In this document: in pieces, positions 8,532 through 17,101 of the stretch
How the letters are laid out: the number at the start of each line of letters is the position of its first letter
Position numbering within the stretch: position 1 is the first letter of the stretch
Source of the DNA: Rhodococcus sp. 14-2470-1b
Lineage (GTDB): Bacteria; Actinomycetota; Actinomycetes; Mycobacteriales; Mycobacteriaceae
Length of the DNA stretch: 64,000 nt
Assembly: GCF_002259415.1 (NCBI RefSeq)
Contig: NZ_NPFY01000036.1
Span: 227,093-291,092, forward strand
Direction of reading: 5' to 3'
Program-made: the position numbers and the translations under genes
Notes under the pieces: model-generated
The model's database searches: none
What the model was told of the DNA's origin: nothing
Seen by the model: the letters and a program-made list of their open reading frames with translations, nothing else

Positions 8532-9041
8532 GTGGGAATCAACCAGCGCGCACAGATAACGATGACCGACGACGAGATCGCGACATTTCTGGACAGAAGC
8601 CGAATCGCGAACCTCGCGACCATCGGCCGCGACGGAACGCCCCACCTCGTCGCGATGTGGTACGCCCTCGTCGACGGCGAAATATGGTTCGAGACCAAAG
8701 CGAAATCGCAGAAAGCCGTCAATCTTCGGCGAGATGCGCGGGTCACCGTGCTCGTCGAGGACGGGTTGACGTACGACGCGTTGCGCGGAGTCTCCATCGA
8801 GGGGCGGGCCGAGATCGTCGACGACGCCGACGCGATCACCAAGGTCGGAATCAGCGTCTGGGAGCGATACACCGGACCGTACAGCGAAGAAGTACGCCCC
8901 TTTGTCGACCAGATGATGAACAAGCGCATCGCAGTCCGGATCGTGTCCGACAGGGTCAGGTCGTGGGATCACCGCAAACTCGGCCTCCCGGCGATGCCTC
9001 CGGGGGGAACGACGGCGGAGTTCCTGCCGAAAATCGAGTGA
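8532..9041 (+). CDS. PPOX-class (F420-dependent type) split-barrel flavin/deazaflavin protein
   Basis: A 169-residue split beta-barrel of the pyridoxamine-phosphate-oxidase superfamily. RIANLATIGRDGTPHLVAMW (about 25-44) and the KAVNLRRDARVTVLVEDG region are typical of the subgroup that binds F420 in actinobacteria. Synteny matches Rv2991, an F420-binding PPOX protein. GTG at 8532 is taken as start, since GAGAAGA lies upstream and the product then begins at the expected place. The substrate is not predictable; members reduce biliverdin, quinones or unknown compounds. It follows ndgR on the same strand after 58 bases and precedes a small DUF5302-like gene. Confidence 0.85.
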   Translation: MGINQRAQITMTDDEIATFLDRSRIANLATIGRDGTPHLVAMWYALVDGEIWFETKAKSQKAVNLRRDARVTVLVEDGLTYDALRGVSIEGRAEIVDDADAITKVGISVWERYTGPYSEEVRPFVDQMMNKRIAVRIVSDRVRSWDHRKLGLPAMPPGGTTAEFLPKIE

Positions 9042-9094
9042 AACACGAACGTCGGGTGCGGTACGTTGCCTGCATCCCTGCGTGAGGAGCGATC

Positions 9095-9262
9095 ATGACC
9101 GAACCGACCAACGAAGATCTGAAGAAGAAATTTCGCGAGGCGCTCGACAAGAAGAACCACCGTGCGACGCAGTCCGTCGATCACAAGGACGGCACGTCCA
9201 AGGTGAACAACGCCCACGGACCCGCCGACCACCAGAAGATGTTCCGTCGTAAGAGCGTGTAA
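9095..9262 (+). CDS. Small DUF5302-like protein
   Basis: A 55-residue, highly charged protein beginning MTEPTNEDLKKKFREALDKK and ending HQKMFRRKSV. A good ribosome site (GAGGAG) lies six bases before the ATG. The central NxAHGPADHQKMFRRK-like end resembles DUF5302, a family of small soluble actinobacterial proteins of unknown function. There is no signal peptide or membrane segment. It is 53 bases downstream of the PPOX gene and followed directly by a strong terminator, so it closes that transcript. Confidence 0.8.
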   Translation: MTEPTNEDLKKKFREALDKKNHRATQSVDHKDGTSKVNNAHGPADHQKMFRRKSV

Positions 9263-9276
9263 CCGACCGAAAGAAA

Positions 9277-9313
9277 AAATGGGCTCCCATCGCGAACGAT
9301 GGGAGCCCATTTT
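9277..9313. terminator. Strong bidirectional terminator (DUF5302 gene / tRNA pair)
   Basis: A 16- to 17-bp stem around ATGGGCTCCCATCG with a 4-base CGAA loop. On the minus strand it is followed by a T-rich run, so it should end the tRNA-Gln/tRNA-Glu transcript; on the plus strand it ends the small-gene transcript. Confidence 0.9.
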
Positions 9314-9318
9314 CTACG

Positions 9319-9391
9319 TAGCCCCGACGGGATTCGAACCCGCGCTACCGCCTTGAGAGGGCGGCGTCCTAGGCCGCTAGACGACGGGGCC
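9319..9391 (-). tRNA. tRNA-Glu (anticodon CTC)
   Basis: Complete 73-base cloverleaf on the minus strand: acceptor GGCCCCG against CGGGGCT (a G-U pair at the end), D-arm with TAGCGGCCTA, anticodon stem CCGCC/GGCGG around CTCTCAA with anticodon CTC, and T-arm GGGTTCGAATCCC. CCA is not encoded. Lies about 100 bases downstream of tRNA-Gln, probably co-transcribed. Confidence 0.95.
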
Positions 9392-9494
9392 AGGAACTTG
9401 CAGTGTACTTCCGGTAAAAATTCTTGCTCTTCCGAAGAAGCTCGACAAGCTTAACCGGAACGCGCTCGGCGACCAAATCGCTTCCGAACGCTTG

Positions 9495-9566
9495 CTGGGG
9501 TACCAGGACTCGAACCTAGAATGGCGGTACCAGAAACCGCTGTGTTGCCAATTACACCATACCCCA
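9495..9566 (-). tRNA. tRNA-Gln (anticodon CTG)
   Basis: Complete 72-base cloverleaf on the minus strand: acceptor TGGGGTA/TACCCCA, anticodon stem GCGGT/ACCGC with loop TTCTGGT giving anticodon CTG, and T-arm AGGTTCGAGTCCT. With gltX and gatCAB also in the window, charging by the Glu-tRNA(Gln) transamidation route is expected. Confidence 0.95.
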
Positions 9567-9772
9567 ATGACCTTCACCGTGATCCACACCAGCTGCTGTG
9601 TGCACCGCGTTTCGAGCCGGGATAGAGACTATCAAAGGACACCGGTGTTTCTCCAAATCGCCTGGTCAAACAGCCCGCAAGCACGGTACGACGCCGTCGG
9701 ACAACCCCGATCGAGCCATCGACGAGCGGCTGGCGCAGACTTTCCCTCGATGAGAACAACGAACCGCAGCCG

Positions 9773-11305
9773 GTGAGGGTCCTCGTGGCCCCGACGAGTA
9801 ACTCGACGGTGCTCGTCGAGCTCGCCGACGACGGGACACCCGCGGGACCACCCACCGAACTCGTCGACGCAGCCGACACCATCGCTCGGCTCGAATCCGA
9901 CGGACATCCGCGCTGGGTCTGGGAAAGCACGGCCCGCACCTATCCGACGCTGCTGCGGGCAGGGGTACGCGTCGACCGGTGTCACGATCTGTCGCTCACC
10001 GAGGCATTGCTTCGAATGCGGCAGGGCGAGCTGTACGTTCCTCAGGCCGCAGTGACGGACGACGAGTCGACCCTGTTCGACGCATACCGTTATCCCACCG
10101 TCGATTCCGTCGTCGAGTGGTATCGAGACCACGAATCTCGGATCGGAGACTCGCGTCGGCTACGCCTGCTGACAGCAGCCGAATCCGCGGGCGCACTCGC
10201 CGCGGCCGAAATGTCCTACACCGGACTGCCGTTCTCGAGCTCGATGCACGAGGCCTACCTCCGAGAAACGCTCGGTCCGCGCCCGGCCGACGGCGACAGG
10301 CCGGCCGAGATGCTCGCGCTGGAGGACAAGATCAGCGACGCCTTCGGCCGACGCGTGAACCCGAACTCACCGCCCGAGGTCCTCTCGGCGTTCGCGCGAG
10401 CAGGTGTCGAGGTGACCTCGACGCGCGCCCATGTGCTCCGGGCCGTCGACCATCCCGCGGTGGCTCTCCTGCTCCGGCATCGAGACCTGGCCAAGCTGTT
10501 CAGCACCAACGGATGGTCGTGGGCGGACACCTGGGTGCGCGACAACCGGTTTCGTCCGGTCTACGTACCGGGCGGTGTCGTGTCCGGACGCTGGGCCAGC
10601 CGGGGTGGCGGCGCGCTCCAAATTCCCAAGTCACTTCGCGGTAGCGTCGTCGCCGACCCTGAACACGTACTCGTCATCGCCGACGCCGGACAATTGGAGC
10701 CCCGGATTCTCGCGGCGCTGTCCGGAGACCCGAACATGATGGACGCAGCGGGAGCGGACGATCTCTACGCGCCGGTCGCCGCCGCGGCTTTCGCCGGGGA
10801 CCGCGCCAAGGCCAAGGTAGCCGTTCTCGGAGTCCTGTACGGGGCGACAGCAGGCGAAGCCCGCTCGCTGCTTGCCATGCTGCGCAGGCGGTTCCCCGTC
10901 GCTGTGGAATACGTGGAACGCGCCGCCCGGGCGGGCGAGCGCGGAGAGGTAGTGCATTCGCACCTCGGACGCGCGTGCCCTCCCCCGACTCAGGAGTGGT
11001 ACACCCACGGTGACGCGCATGCGCGAGGACGATTCACCCGCAATTTCGTCGTACAGGCCACCGCGTCGGAATGGGCCCTGTGTCTGCTGGCCGATCTGCG
11101 CCGCCGGCTGGCGGAAGACCCAGGGTCGGGCGAACTGGTGTTCTTCCAACACGACGAGGTGGTCGTGCACACCCGGGATCCCGAGCGCGCGACAGACCAC
11201 GTCGTGGCGGCCTCGAACACGGCAACGAGACTTCTGTTCGGGGACACGCCAGTTCGATTTCCCCTGGATCTCGCCGTCCGAGAATGCTACGCGGAGCCAG
11301 GCTGA
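9773..11305 (+). CDS. Bifunctional 3'-5' exonuclease/DNA polymerase-like protein (family A, no 5' nuclease)
   Basis: Family-A DNA polymerase of 510 residues, far shorter than PolI (about 900). The polymerase motifs are present: motif A IADAGQLEPRIL (D at about 304), motif B RAKAKVAVLGVLYGAT (about 345-360), and motif C FFQHDEVVVH (about 457-466), supplying the metal-binding acidic residues. The first 180 residues match the position of a proofreading domain but are reduced and lack obvious DEDD exonuclease motifs. No 5' nuclease is present. Such stand-alone proteins are annotated across Actinobacteria; a repair or gap-filling role is inferred. GTG at 9773 is the start. Its 3' end overlaps the convergent brkB-type gene by 19 bases. 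Confidence 0.85.
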   Translation: MRVLVAPTSNSTVLVELADDGTPAGPPTELVDAADTIARLESDGHPRWVWESTARTYPTLLRAGVRVDRCHDLSLTEALLRMRQGELYVPQAAVTDDESTLFDAYRYPTVDSVVEWYRDHESRIGDSRRLRLLTAAESAGALAAAEMSYTGLPFSSSMHEAYLRETLGPRPADGDRPAEMLALEDKISDAFGRRVNPNSPPEVLSAFARAGVEVTSTRAHVLRAVDHPAVALLLRHRDLAKLFSTNGWSWADTWVRDNRFRPVYVPGGVVSGRWASRGGGALQIPKSLRGSVVADPEHVLVIADAGQLEPRILAALSGDPNMMDAAGADDLYAPVAAAAFAGDRAKAKVAVLGVLYGATAGEARSLLAMLRRRFPVAVEYVERAARAGERGEVVHSHLGRACPPPTQEWYTHGDAHARGRFTRNFVVQATASEWALCLLADLRRRLAEDPGSGELVFFQHDEVVVHTRDPERATDHVVAASNTATRLLFGDTPVRFPLDLAVRECYAEPG

Positions 11306-12285
11306 CCGGTACGGCTTTCGTCGTCACCGCGTGGGCCGTCGAACGTCACTTCGATCTCCTCGAAGCCCTTGCTCCGTTGCGCCTCGGCCTGTCCGGTGTA
11401 GGTCAACCTGTCGCCTTCGGTCAACTGCACGTCGTCGGTGAACGGGGTGAGAAGCGCACGCGGGTAGAGCCTGTCGACTCTGACTACGTTGATCTCCACG
11501 GCGATGACGACGAGGACCGCAGCGATGTACATGAACGCAAGCACGCCGAGGACAACAGCGAACACACCGTTGGTGACCGACGCCCGCGACACGACGTACT
11601 TGATGTAGACGCCTCCGAACGTCTGCAGCAGCTGCCATATCACCCCGGCGACTATCGCACCGGGCAGCACGTCGGTCAGTGACAGCGATCGCGCCGTGGC
11701 CAGACGGAATGCGACGACGAAGACCACAACATTGAGCATCAGCACGGCCACGAGCACGACGACGCCGCTGATTCGGCCGAAGTATCCCGCCGAACTCGCG
11801 ACGTTGACGGCCGTGATCGCCAGTACGGCAACACCGACCGTGCTCAGCAACGCCAGGCCACGCACTCGGGCGAAAATCGGATCGGGACGGAGATTCTTCG
11901 GCACGGCCCAGGCTGTGTTCATCGCGTTCTGCACCGCGACGGCCACCCCCAGACCGCCGTAGAGCGAACCGAGCACACCCACCACCAAGCCGAGCGTTCC
12001 CCCACCGATCCGCTCGGGCTCACCGACGTCCTGTCCGATGATCGGGATCTGACTGAGGGCGGAGTCGAGGATCTGCTGCTGCAGCTCCGGATTGCCCGCC
12101 AGCACGATTCCCAGAATCGTCGACGCGAGCAGCAGCAGCGGAAACAACGACACGAAGGCGTAATACGCGATCAACGCAGCGAGGTAGCCGCCCTGATCGT
12201 CGACGAACTTGTAGATCACGGCAAGCGGAAACCCCAGGACCGGATGTCTGCGCTGCATCCGGTCCATCCGCGTGGTGATGCTCAC
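11287..12285 (-). CDS. YihY/BrkB-family membrane protein
   Basis: Integral membrane protein of 332 residues with about six transmembrane segments. It includes the family signature around GGYLAALIAYYAFVSLFPLL (33-52), the NAMNTAWAVPKNLRP loop near 119-133 and the C-terminal pair of helices ending near 265. The last 60 residues are cytosolic and charged. Called virulence factor BrkB by annotation, but the true role is unknown; transport or envelope integrity have been suggested. It begins 13 bases after the gltX stop and is probably co-transcribed with the FAH gene and gltX. Confidence 0.85.
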   Translation of the reverse strand: MSITTRMDRMQRRHPVLGFPLAVIYKFVDDQGGYLAALIAYYAFVSLFPLLLLASTILGIVLAGNPELQQQILDSALSQIPIIGQDVGEPERIGGGTLGLVVGVLGSLYGGLGVAVAVQNAMNTAWAVPKNLRPDPIFARVRGLALLSTVGVAVLAITAVNVASSAGYFGRISGVVVLVAVLMLNVVVFVVAFRLATARSLSLTDVLPGAIVAGVIWQLLQTFGGVYIKYVVSRASVTNGVFAVVLGVLAFMYIAAVLVVIAVEINVVRVDRLYPRALLTPFTDDVQLTEGDRLTYTGQAEAQRSKGFEEIEVTFDGPRGDDESRTGQPGSA

Positions 12286-12298
12286 CGGGTCATGACGG

Positions 12299-13771
12299 TC
12301 AGCCGACCGTGGCGCGCGCGGCGGCGAGCCGGGCCAGTGTCTTCTCGCGTCCGAGCAGTTCCATCGACTCGTACAGCGGAGGGCTGATGTGCGAACCGGT
12401 CAACGCGACGCGCACCGGAGCGAACGCCTTGCGCGGCTTGAGCTCCAGACCGTCGATGAGGGCCGACTTCAGCGACTCCTCGAGGTCGGCCGTCCGCCAG
12501 TCCGGCAGGGCGGTCAACGCTGCGATCGTTGCGTCGAGCACCGGGCCGGCATCGGCACCGAGGTTCTTCGCGGCCGCCGCGGGGTCGATCTCGAAGTCGG
12601 CGTCGTCCACGTACAGAAACTTCAGCAATCCCCACGCATCCGACAGCACGACGATGCGTGTTTGCACCAGGTCCGCCGCGACGGCGAACTGCGCCTCGTC
12701 GATCTCGGCGGGCAGGTGCCCCTGCGCGGTCAGGAACGCGCGGAGCCGCGCCGCGAAATCGGCCGGCTCCAACAGCCGAATGTGCTCGGCGTTGATCGCG
12801 TCTGCCTTCTTCTGATCGAATCGGGCGGGGTTGGAGTTGACCTTGGAGATGTCGAACGCGGCCACCATCTCGTCGAGCGAGAACACGTCGTGGTCGTCGG
12901 AAATGCCCCAGCCGAGCAGTGCGAGATAGTTGAGCAGGCCCTCGGGCACGAACCCTCGGTCGCGATGAATGAACAGGTTCGACTCGGGATCGCGCTTGGA
13001 CAGCTTCTTGTTGCCCTGACCCATCACGAACGGTAGGTGACCGAATTCGGGGGCCTTCTCCGCTACCCCGATACGGACCAATGCTTCGTACAACGCCAAT
13101 TGCCGCGGCGTCGACGACAGGAGATCCTCGCCGCGCAAGACGTGAGTGATCTTCATCAACGCGTCGTCGACAGGATTGACCAACGTGTACAACGGGATTC
13201 CGTTTCCGCGCGTGAGCGCGAAGTCCGGCACGGTACCGGCCTTGAAGGTGGTTTCCCCGCGCACGAGGTCCACCCAGGACAGGTCGTGACTCGGCATCCG
13301 AAGCCGCACAACAGGTTTACGCCCCTCGTCGAGAAAAGCCTGCTTCTGCTCCGCGGTGAGGTCCCGGTCGAAGTTGTCGTACCCCAGCTTCGGATCCCGG
13401 CCCGCCGCCTTGTGCCGCGCCTCGACTTCCTCGGGCGTGGAGAAGCTCTCGTACGCCTCGCCGGCGTCGAGCAACTGTCGCACGACGTCGAGATGCAGAT
13501 CCCTGCGCTGCGACTGACGGTACGGCTCGTACGGACCGCCCACCTCGGGGCCCTCGTCCCAGCTCAGGCCGAGCCAGCGCAGTGCGTCGAGGATCGCCGC
13601 GTACGACTCCTCGGAATCGCGGGCCGCGTCGGTGTCCTCGATCCGGAAGACGAACTTCCCACCGTGATGACGTGCGTACGCCCAGTTGAACAACGCGGTG
13701 CGGATCAGGCCGACATGGGGCGTGCCCGTCGGCGACGGGCAGAATCGGACGCGTACTTCGGGGGAGGTCAT
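12299..13771 (-). CDS. gltX: Glutamyl-tRNA synthetase
   Basis: Class I synthetase of 490 residues charging tRNA-Glu and, in organisms with GatCAB, also mischarging tRNA-Gln. The HIGH-equivalent is HVGL in RFCPSPTGTPHVGLIRTALF (near the N-terminus), the KMSKS equivalent is KKLSKRD, and the C-terminal half is the anticodon-binding helical domain. The ATG at 13771 is taken as start; a GTG at 13783 (adding VSEN) is equally readable. No glutaminyl-tRNA synthetase is seen here, while gatA, gatB and gatC are, which fits a non-discriminating enzyme. It lies between the FAH gene and the BrkB-type gene, all on the minus strand. Confidence 0.96.
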   Translation of the reverse strand: MTSPEVRVRFCPSPTGTPHVGLIRTALFNWAYARHHGGKFVFRIEDTDAARDSEESYAAILDALRWLGLSWDEGPEVGGPYEPYRQSQRRDLHLDVVRQLLDAGEAYESFSTPEEVEARHKAAGRDPKLGYDNFDRDLTAEQKQAFLDEGRKPVVRLRMPSHDLSWVDLVRGETTFKAGTVPDFALTRGNGIPLYTLVNPVDDALMKITHVLRGEDLLSSTPRQLALYEALVRIGVAEKAPEFGHLPFVMGQGNKKLSKRDPESNLFIHRDRGFVPEGLLNYLALLGWGISDDHDVFSLDEMVAAFDISKVNSNPARFDQKKADAINAEHIRLLEPADFAARLRAFLTAQGHLPAEIDEAQFAVAADLVQTRIVVLSDAWGLLKFLYVDDADFEIDPAAAAKNLGADAGPVLDATIAALTALPDWRTADLEESLKSALIDGLELKPRKAFAPVRVALTGSHISPPLYESMELLGREKTLARLAAARATVG

Positions 13772-13805
13772 GTTCTCACTCACGTTCGATCGGTGGTGTG
13801 GTTCT

Positions 13806-14579
13806 CTAGTTCTTCGCTGCAACGGGGTTGGTCAGAGTTCCGATGCCCTCGACCGTGATCGACACGGACTGACCGGCGGTGATCGGCCCGACGCCCTCCG
13901 GCGTACCGGTGAGGATCACATCACCCGGCAGCAGCGTCATGACTGCCGAGACCCACTCGATGATCTTCGGAATGTCGTGCAGCAGCAGCGACGTCCGGCT
14001 GCGTTGCTTCACCTCGCCGTCGACCTCCGTCTTGATCTCCACGTCCGACGCGTCGAGCGACGTCTCGATCCACGGACCGAGCGGGCAGAAAGTGTCGTGG
14101 CCCTTGGCCCTCGTCCACTGACCGTCCTGGCGCTGATGATCGCGGGCCGAGACGTCGTTCGCGACGGTGTAGCCGAGCACCACATCGAGTGCCTTCGCCG
14201 CGGGCACGTCCTTGCACGGACGACCGATGACCACGGCGAGCTCACCCTCGTAGTGCACCTCGTCGGATGTCGGAGGCAGCACGATCGGCGCACCGGGGCC
14301 GACTATGGAGGTGTTGGGCTTGATGAAGATGACCGGGGACTCCGGCGCTCGGCCTCCCATCTCCGCCGCGTGCGCAGCGTAGTTCTTGCCGATCGCGATG
14401 ACCTTGCTCGCGAGAATCGGGGCCAGGAGGCGAACGTCGGCGAGGGGCCACGAACGACCGGTGAAGGTCGGTGTGCCGAAGGGATGTTCGGCGATTTCCT
14501 TTGCTGTCTGCTGGTCACCTTCCCCTTCGATACTCACGAATGCCACACCATCAGGACTTGCAATTCGACCGAGACGCAT
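13806..14579 (-). CDS. Fumarylacetoacetate hydrolase family protein
   Basis: A 257-residue FAH-fold enzyme of the type that cleaves or decarboxylates 2-oxo dioic acids. The metal-site region VHYEGELAVVIGRPCKDVP and the signatures IGKNYAAHAAEMGG, VANDVSARDHQRQDGQW and TGTPEGVG are all present. The short N-terminal domain means it is not a true fumarylacetoacetase but resembles 2-hydroxyhepta-2,4-diene-1,7-dioate isomerase or acylpyruvase groups. Synteny with Rv2993c, next to gltX. It begins 35 bases upstream of gltX on the same strand and diverges from the MFS gene. Precise substrate unknown. Confidence 0.88.
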   Translation of the reverse strand: MRLGRIASPDGVAFVSIEGEGDQQTAKEIAEHPFGTPTFTGRSWPLADVRLLAPILASKVIAIGKNYAAHAAEMGGRAPESPVIFIKPNTSIVGPGAPIVLPPTSDEVHYEGELAVVIGRPCKDVPAAKALDVVLGYTVANDVSARDHQRQDGQWTRAKGHDTFCPLGPWIETSLDASDVEIKTEVDGEVKQRSRTSLLLHDIPKIIEWVSAVMTLLPGDVILTGTPEGVGPITAGQSVSITVEGIGTLTNPVAAKN

Positions 14580-14683
14580 GTCGGAAGTCTATCGACCGCC
14601 ATCAGAGCTGTCGGCACGCCCGTCCGATCCTGACCGTACGGCGGGTGTAACATCGACAGTCGAGTTCACCATGCAAGACTCGG

Positions 14684-14703
14684 ATTCCACATTATGGGAT
14701 CAC
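14684..14703 (+). promoter_or_regulatory. Candidate NdgR-type operator, copy B (MFS transporter)
   Basis: ATTCCACATTATGGGATCAC, oriented toward the MFS gene whose ATG is 22 bases further on. CATTAT within it could serve as the minus-10 element. Shares 12 invariant positions with copies A and C. Confidence 0.7.
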
Positions 14704-14724
14704 TGACAGTGAGACGGCTACCCC

Positions 14725-15924
14725 ATGACGACCACCGAAGACACCACCCACACCGCCGGTGCCCGCAAGTGGGTCATGCTCGCCCTCGGAATGCTCGCCC
14801 AGACTTCGGGTGCCGTATTCATCAACGGCGCAGCATTTCTCATCCCGTCGCTCCACGAAGATCGCGGGTTGAGCCTCGCCGCAGCCGGACTCGTGGTGGC
14901 CATGCCGACGGTCGGAATCATGCTGACTCTCATCGCCTGGGGTGTCCTCGTGGACAGGATCGGTGAGAAGCTGGTGCTCGCCATCGGGCTGGCACTCACA
15001 TCCGCGGCGAGCTTCGCTGCCGTGTTCACGACGTCGTTCGTCGTACTCGGCCTGTGCCTGCTTCTGGGCGGAATGGCAGCCGCAAGCGCCAACAGCGCAT
15101 CCGGACGTGTCGTCGTCGGATGGTTCCCGCCGGAACGACGCGGACTCGCCATGGGGATCCGACAGATGTCCGTACCGCTCGGCGTCGCCATCGGCGCACT
15201 GCTCATCCCACCCATCGCACGCGATCACGGCGTCGGCGCTGCCCTTCTCGTGCCCGCGATCGTGTGCGTCACCACCGCGGTCGCCTGCCTGGCGATCATC
15301 GACCCACCGCGCCCCGACCGCGAGGCCGCAGAGCGAGCTGGGCTGCTGGCCAACCCCTATCGCGCCAGCAGCCAACTGTGGCGCATCCACTCGACGTCGG
15401 TCCTGCTCGTCGTCCCTCAATACGTCGTCTGGACGTACGCGCTGGTGTGGTTGATGTCGGACCGCGGATGGTCGGCTGCCTCCGCAGGTGTCCTCGTCAC
15501 GCTGACACAGATTCTCGGAGCCTTCGGGCGCATAGGCGTCGGCGCCCTGTCGGACACGCTGGGTAGCCGGATGCGACCGCTACGGTGGGTCGCCGTGTCC
15601 ACGACGGTGACCATGGTGGTCCTGGCGGTCACCGACTGGCTCGATTCCCCGGTGTCCATCGCCGTGATGGTGATCGCATCGGTCGTCACCGTCGCGCCGA
15701 ACGGCCTGGCGTTCACCGCGGTAGCCGAAGTCTCCGGCCCGTACTGGAGCGGACGCGCTCTCGGCGCTCAGAACACCGGACAGTTCATCGCCGCGTCCAT
15801 GGTTCCGCCTGCATTCGGTGCACTCGCGGCCATCAGCTTTCCTCTGGCGTTCGCCGTGTCCTCGGTGTTCCCCGCCCTCGCCGTGCCGGTCATCCCCGAC
15901 GACCAGCAATCGCCGGAGCCGTAG
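14725..15924 (+). CDS. MFS transporter
   Basis: Inner-membrane transporter of 399 residues with about twelve hydrophobic segments. Between helices 2 and 3 it has GVLVDRIGEKLVLAIGLALT, the MFS motif-A position, and near 270 it has GRIGVGALSDTLGSRMRP, the repeat of motif A in the second half. Corresponds by position to Rv2994. The substrate is not known, but an operator candidate shared with leuC and ilvB lies just upstream. That makes a branched-chain amino acid or keto acid a reasonable guess, either as export under excess or as uptake. The ATG at 14725 gives the expected short N-terminus. It ends before a 29-bp-arm palindrome facing leuB. Confidence 0.88.
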   Translation: MTTTEDTTHTAGARKWVMLALGMLAQTSGAVFINGAAFLIPSLHEDRGLSLAAAGLVVAMPTVGIMLTLIAWGVLVDRIGEKLVLAIGLALTSAASFAAVFTTSFVVLGLCLLLGGMAAASANSASGRVVVGWFPPERRGLAMGIRQMSVPLGVAIGALLIPPIARDHGVGAALLVPAIVCVTTAVACLAIIDPPRPDREAAERAGLLANPYRASSQLWRIHSTSVLLVVPQYVVWTYALVWLMSDRGWSAASAGVLVTLTQILGAFGRIGVGALSDTLGSRMRPLRWVAVSTTVTMVVLAVTDWLDSPVSIAVMVIASVVTVAPNGLAFTAVAEVSGPYWSGRALGAQNTGQFIAASMVPPAFGALAAISFPLAFAVSSVFPALAVPVIPDDQQSPEP

Positions 15925-15972
15925 TCTCAGCTGAACCCCGCCGAACCGAACGTGCCGTGCCGTGCCCCCCTT

Positions 15973-16031
15973 TTCGGAGCGAAAGTGCCGTTCGGTCAGT
16001 CAGACTGACCGAACGGCACTTTCGCTCCGAA
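15973..16031. terminator. 29-bp perfect inverted repeat between MFS gene and leuB
   Basis: Arms 15973-16001 and 16003-16031 are perfectly complementary around a single central A, giving a very long hairpin between two convergent genes. There is no U-run after either arm. Interpreted as a bidirectional terminator. Confidence 0.85.
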
Positions 16032-16049
16032 GACAGGGGGTAATAACTG

Positions 16050-17060
16050 CTACAGCGCCGCTGCGATTCTGGCTCCGATGTCGGCGGTGCTTGCAGCGGC
16101 CGGACCTCGGGAGGCGAGGTCGGCGGCGACGGCGGCTTCGACGCGCTCGGAGTTCGCCGTGTCACCGAGGTGCGCAAGCAACAGAGACACCGACAGAATC
16201 GCAGCTGTCGGATCGGCTTTGCCCTGCCCCGCGATGTCGGGAGCGCTGCCGTGGACCGGCTCGAACATCGACGGGTTGGTACGCGTCGCGTCGATGTTGC
16301 CGCTGGCGGCCAGGCCGATGCCGCCGCTGACGGCAGCGGAGAGATCCGTGACGATGTCACCGAACAAATTGTCGGTGACGATGACGTCGAATCGACCCGG
16401 ATCGGTGACCAGGTGGATCATCGCAGCGTCGATGTGCTGGTAGGCGACCTCGACGTCCGGGAAGTCCTTGGATACTTCCTCGACCGTGCGTGCCCAGAGG
16501 CTGCCGGCGAACGTCAACACGTTGGTCTTGTGCAGCAACGTGAGGTGCTTCTTCCGTGCCACCGCCCGCGCGAATCCGTCTCGGACCACGCGCTCGACGC
16601 CGTAACGGGTGTTGACGCTGACCTCGGTGGCGACCTCGTGCGGAGTGTTCACTCGGAGTGCCCCACCGTTGCCGGTATAGGGACCCTCCGTGCCTTCACG
16701 CACGACGACTACATCGATGTCCTTGTTGCCCGCGAGCGGACCCGTCACGCCGGGGTACAGCTTCGCCGGACGCAGGTTGATGTGGTGGTCGAGTTCGAAC
16801 CGCGCACGCAGCAACAGTCCGCGCTCGAGCACGCCGCTGGGGACCGATGGATCTCCGATGGCCCCCAACAGAATTGCGTCGTGACCGCGGATCTCCTCCA
16901 GCACGGAGTCCGGAAGAAGCTCGCCGGTCGCGTTGTAGCGGCGTGCACCGAGGTCGTACTCGGTCTTCTCGACTCCGGGGACAACGACGTCGAGCACCTG
17001 CAGTGCTTGGTCGACGACCTCGGGGCCGATTCCATCTCCGGCGATGACGGCGAGCTTCAT
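16050..17060 (-). CDS. leuB: 3-isopropylmalate dehydrogenase
   Basis: Oxidises and decarboxylates 3-isopropylmalate to 2-oxoisocaproate with NAD+, the third leucine step. The 336-residue product begins MKLAVIAGDGIGPEVVDQAL, has LLLRARFELDHHINLRPAKL (about 83-102), the metal/substrate region TDNLFGDIVTDLSAAVSGG, and FEPVHGSAPDIAGQGKADPT near the NAD site. Length is that of the shorter actinobacterial type (Rv2995c). It lies 41 bases downstream of serA on the same strand. No copy of the 20-bp operator is seen immediately upstream. Confidence 0.97.
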   Translation of the reverse strand: MKLAVIAGDGIGPEVVDQALQVLDVVVPGVEKTEYDLGARRYNATGELLPDSVLEEIRGHDAILLGAIGDPSVPSGVLERGLLLRARFELDHHINLRPAKLYPGVTGPLAGNKDIDVVVVREGTEGPYTGNGGALRVNTPHEVATEVSVNTRYGVERVVRDGFARAVARKKHLTLLHKTNVLTFAGSLWARTVEEVSKDFPDVEVAYQHIDAAMIHLVTDPGRFDVIVTDNLFGDIVTDLSAAVSGGIGLAASGNIDATRTNPSMFEPVHGSAPDIAGQGKADPTAAILSVSLLLAHLGDTANSERVEAAVAADLASRGPAAASTADIGARIAAAL

Positions 17061-17101
17061 GTACTCCTCGTTCTTGTCGAGCGATCAGGGATGAGAAACG
17101 A

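Noticed and set aside
9567..9772. Gene or RNA between tRNA-Gln and the polymerase gene
   Set aside because: About 200 bases with no credible frame, ribosome site or hairpin.
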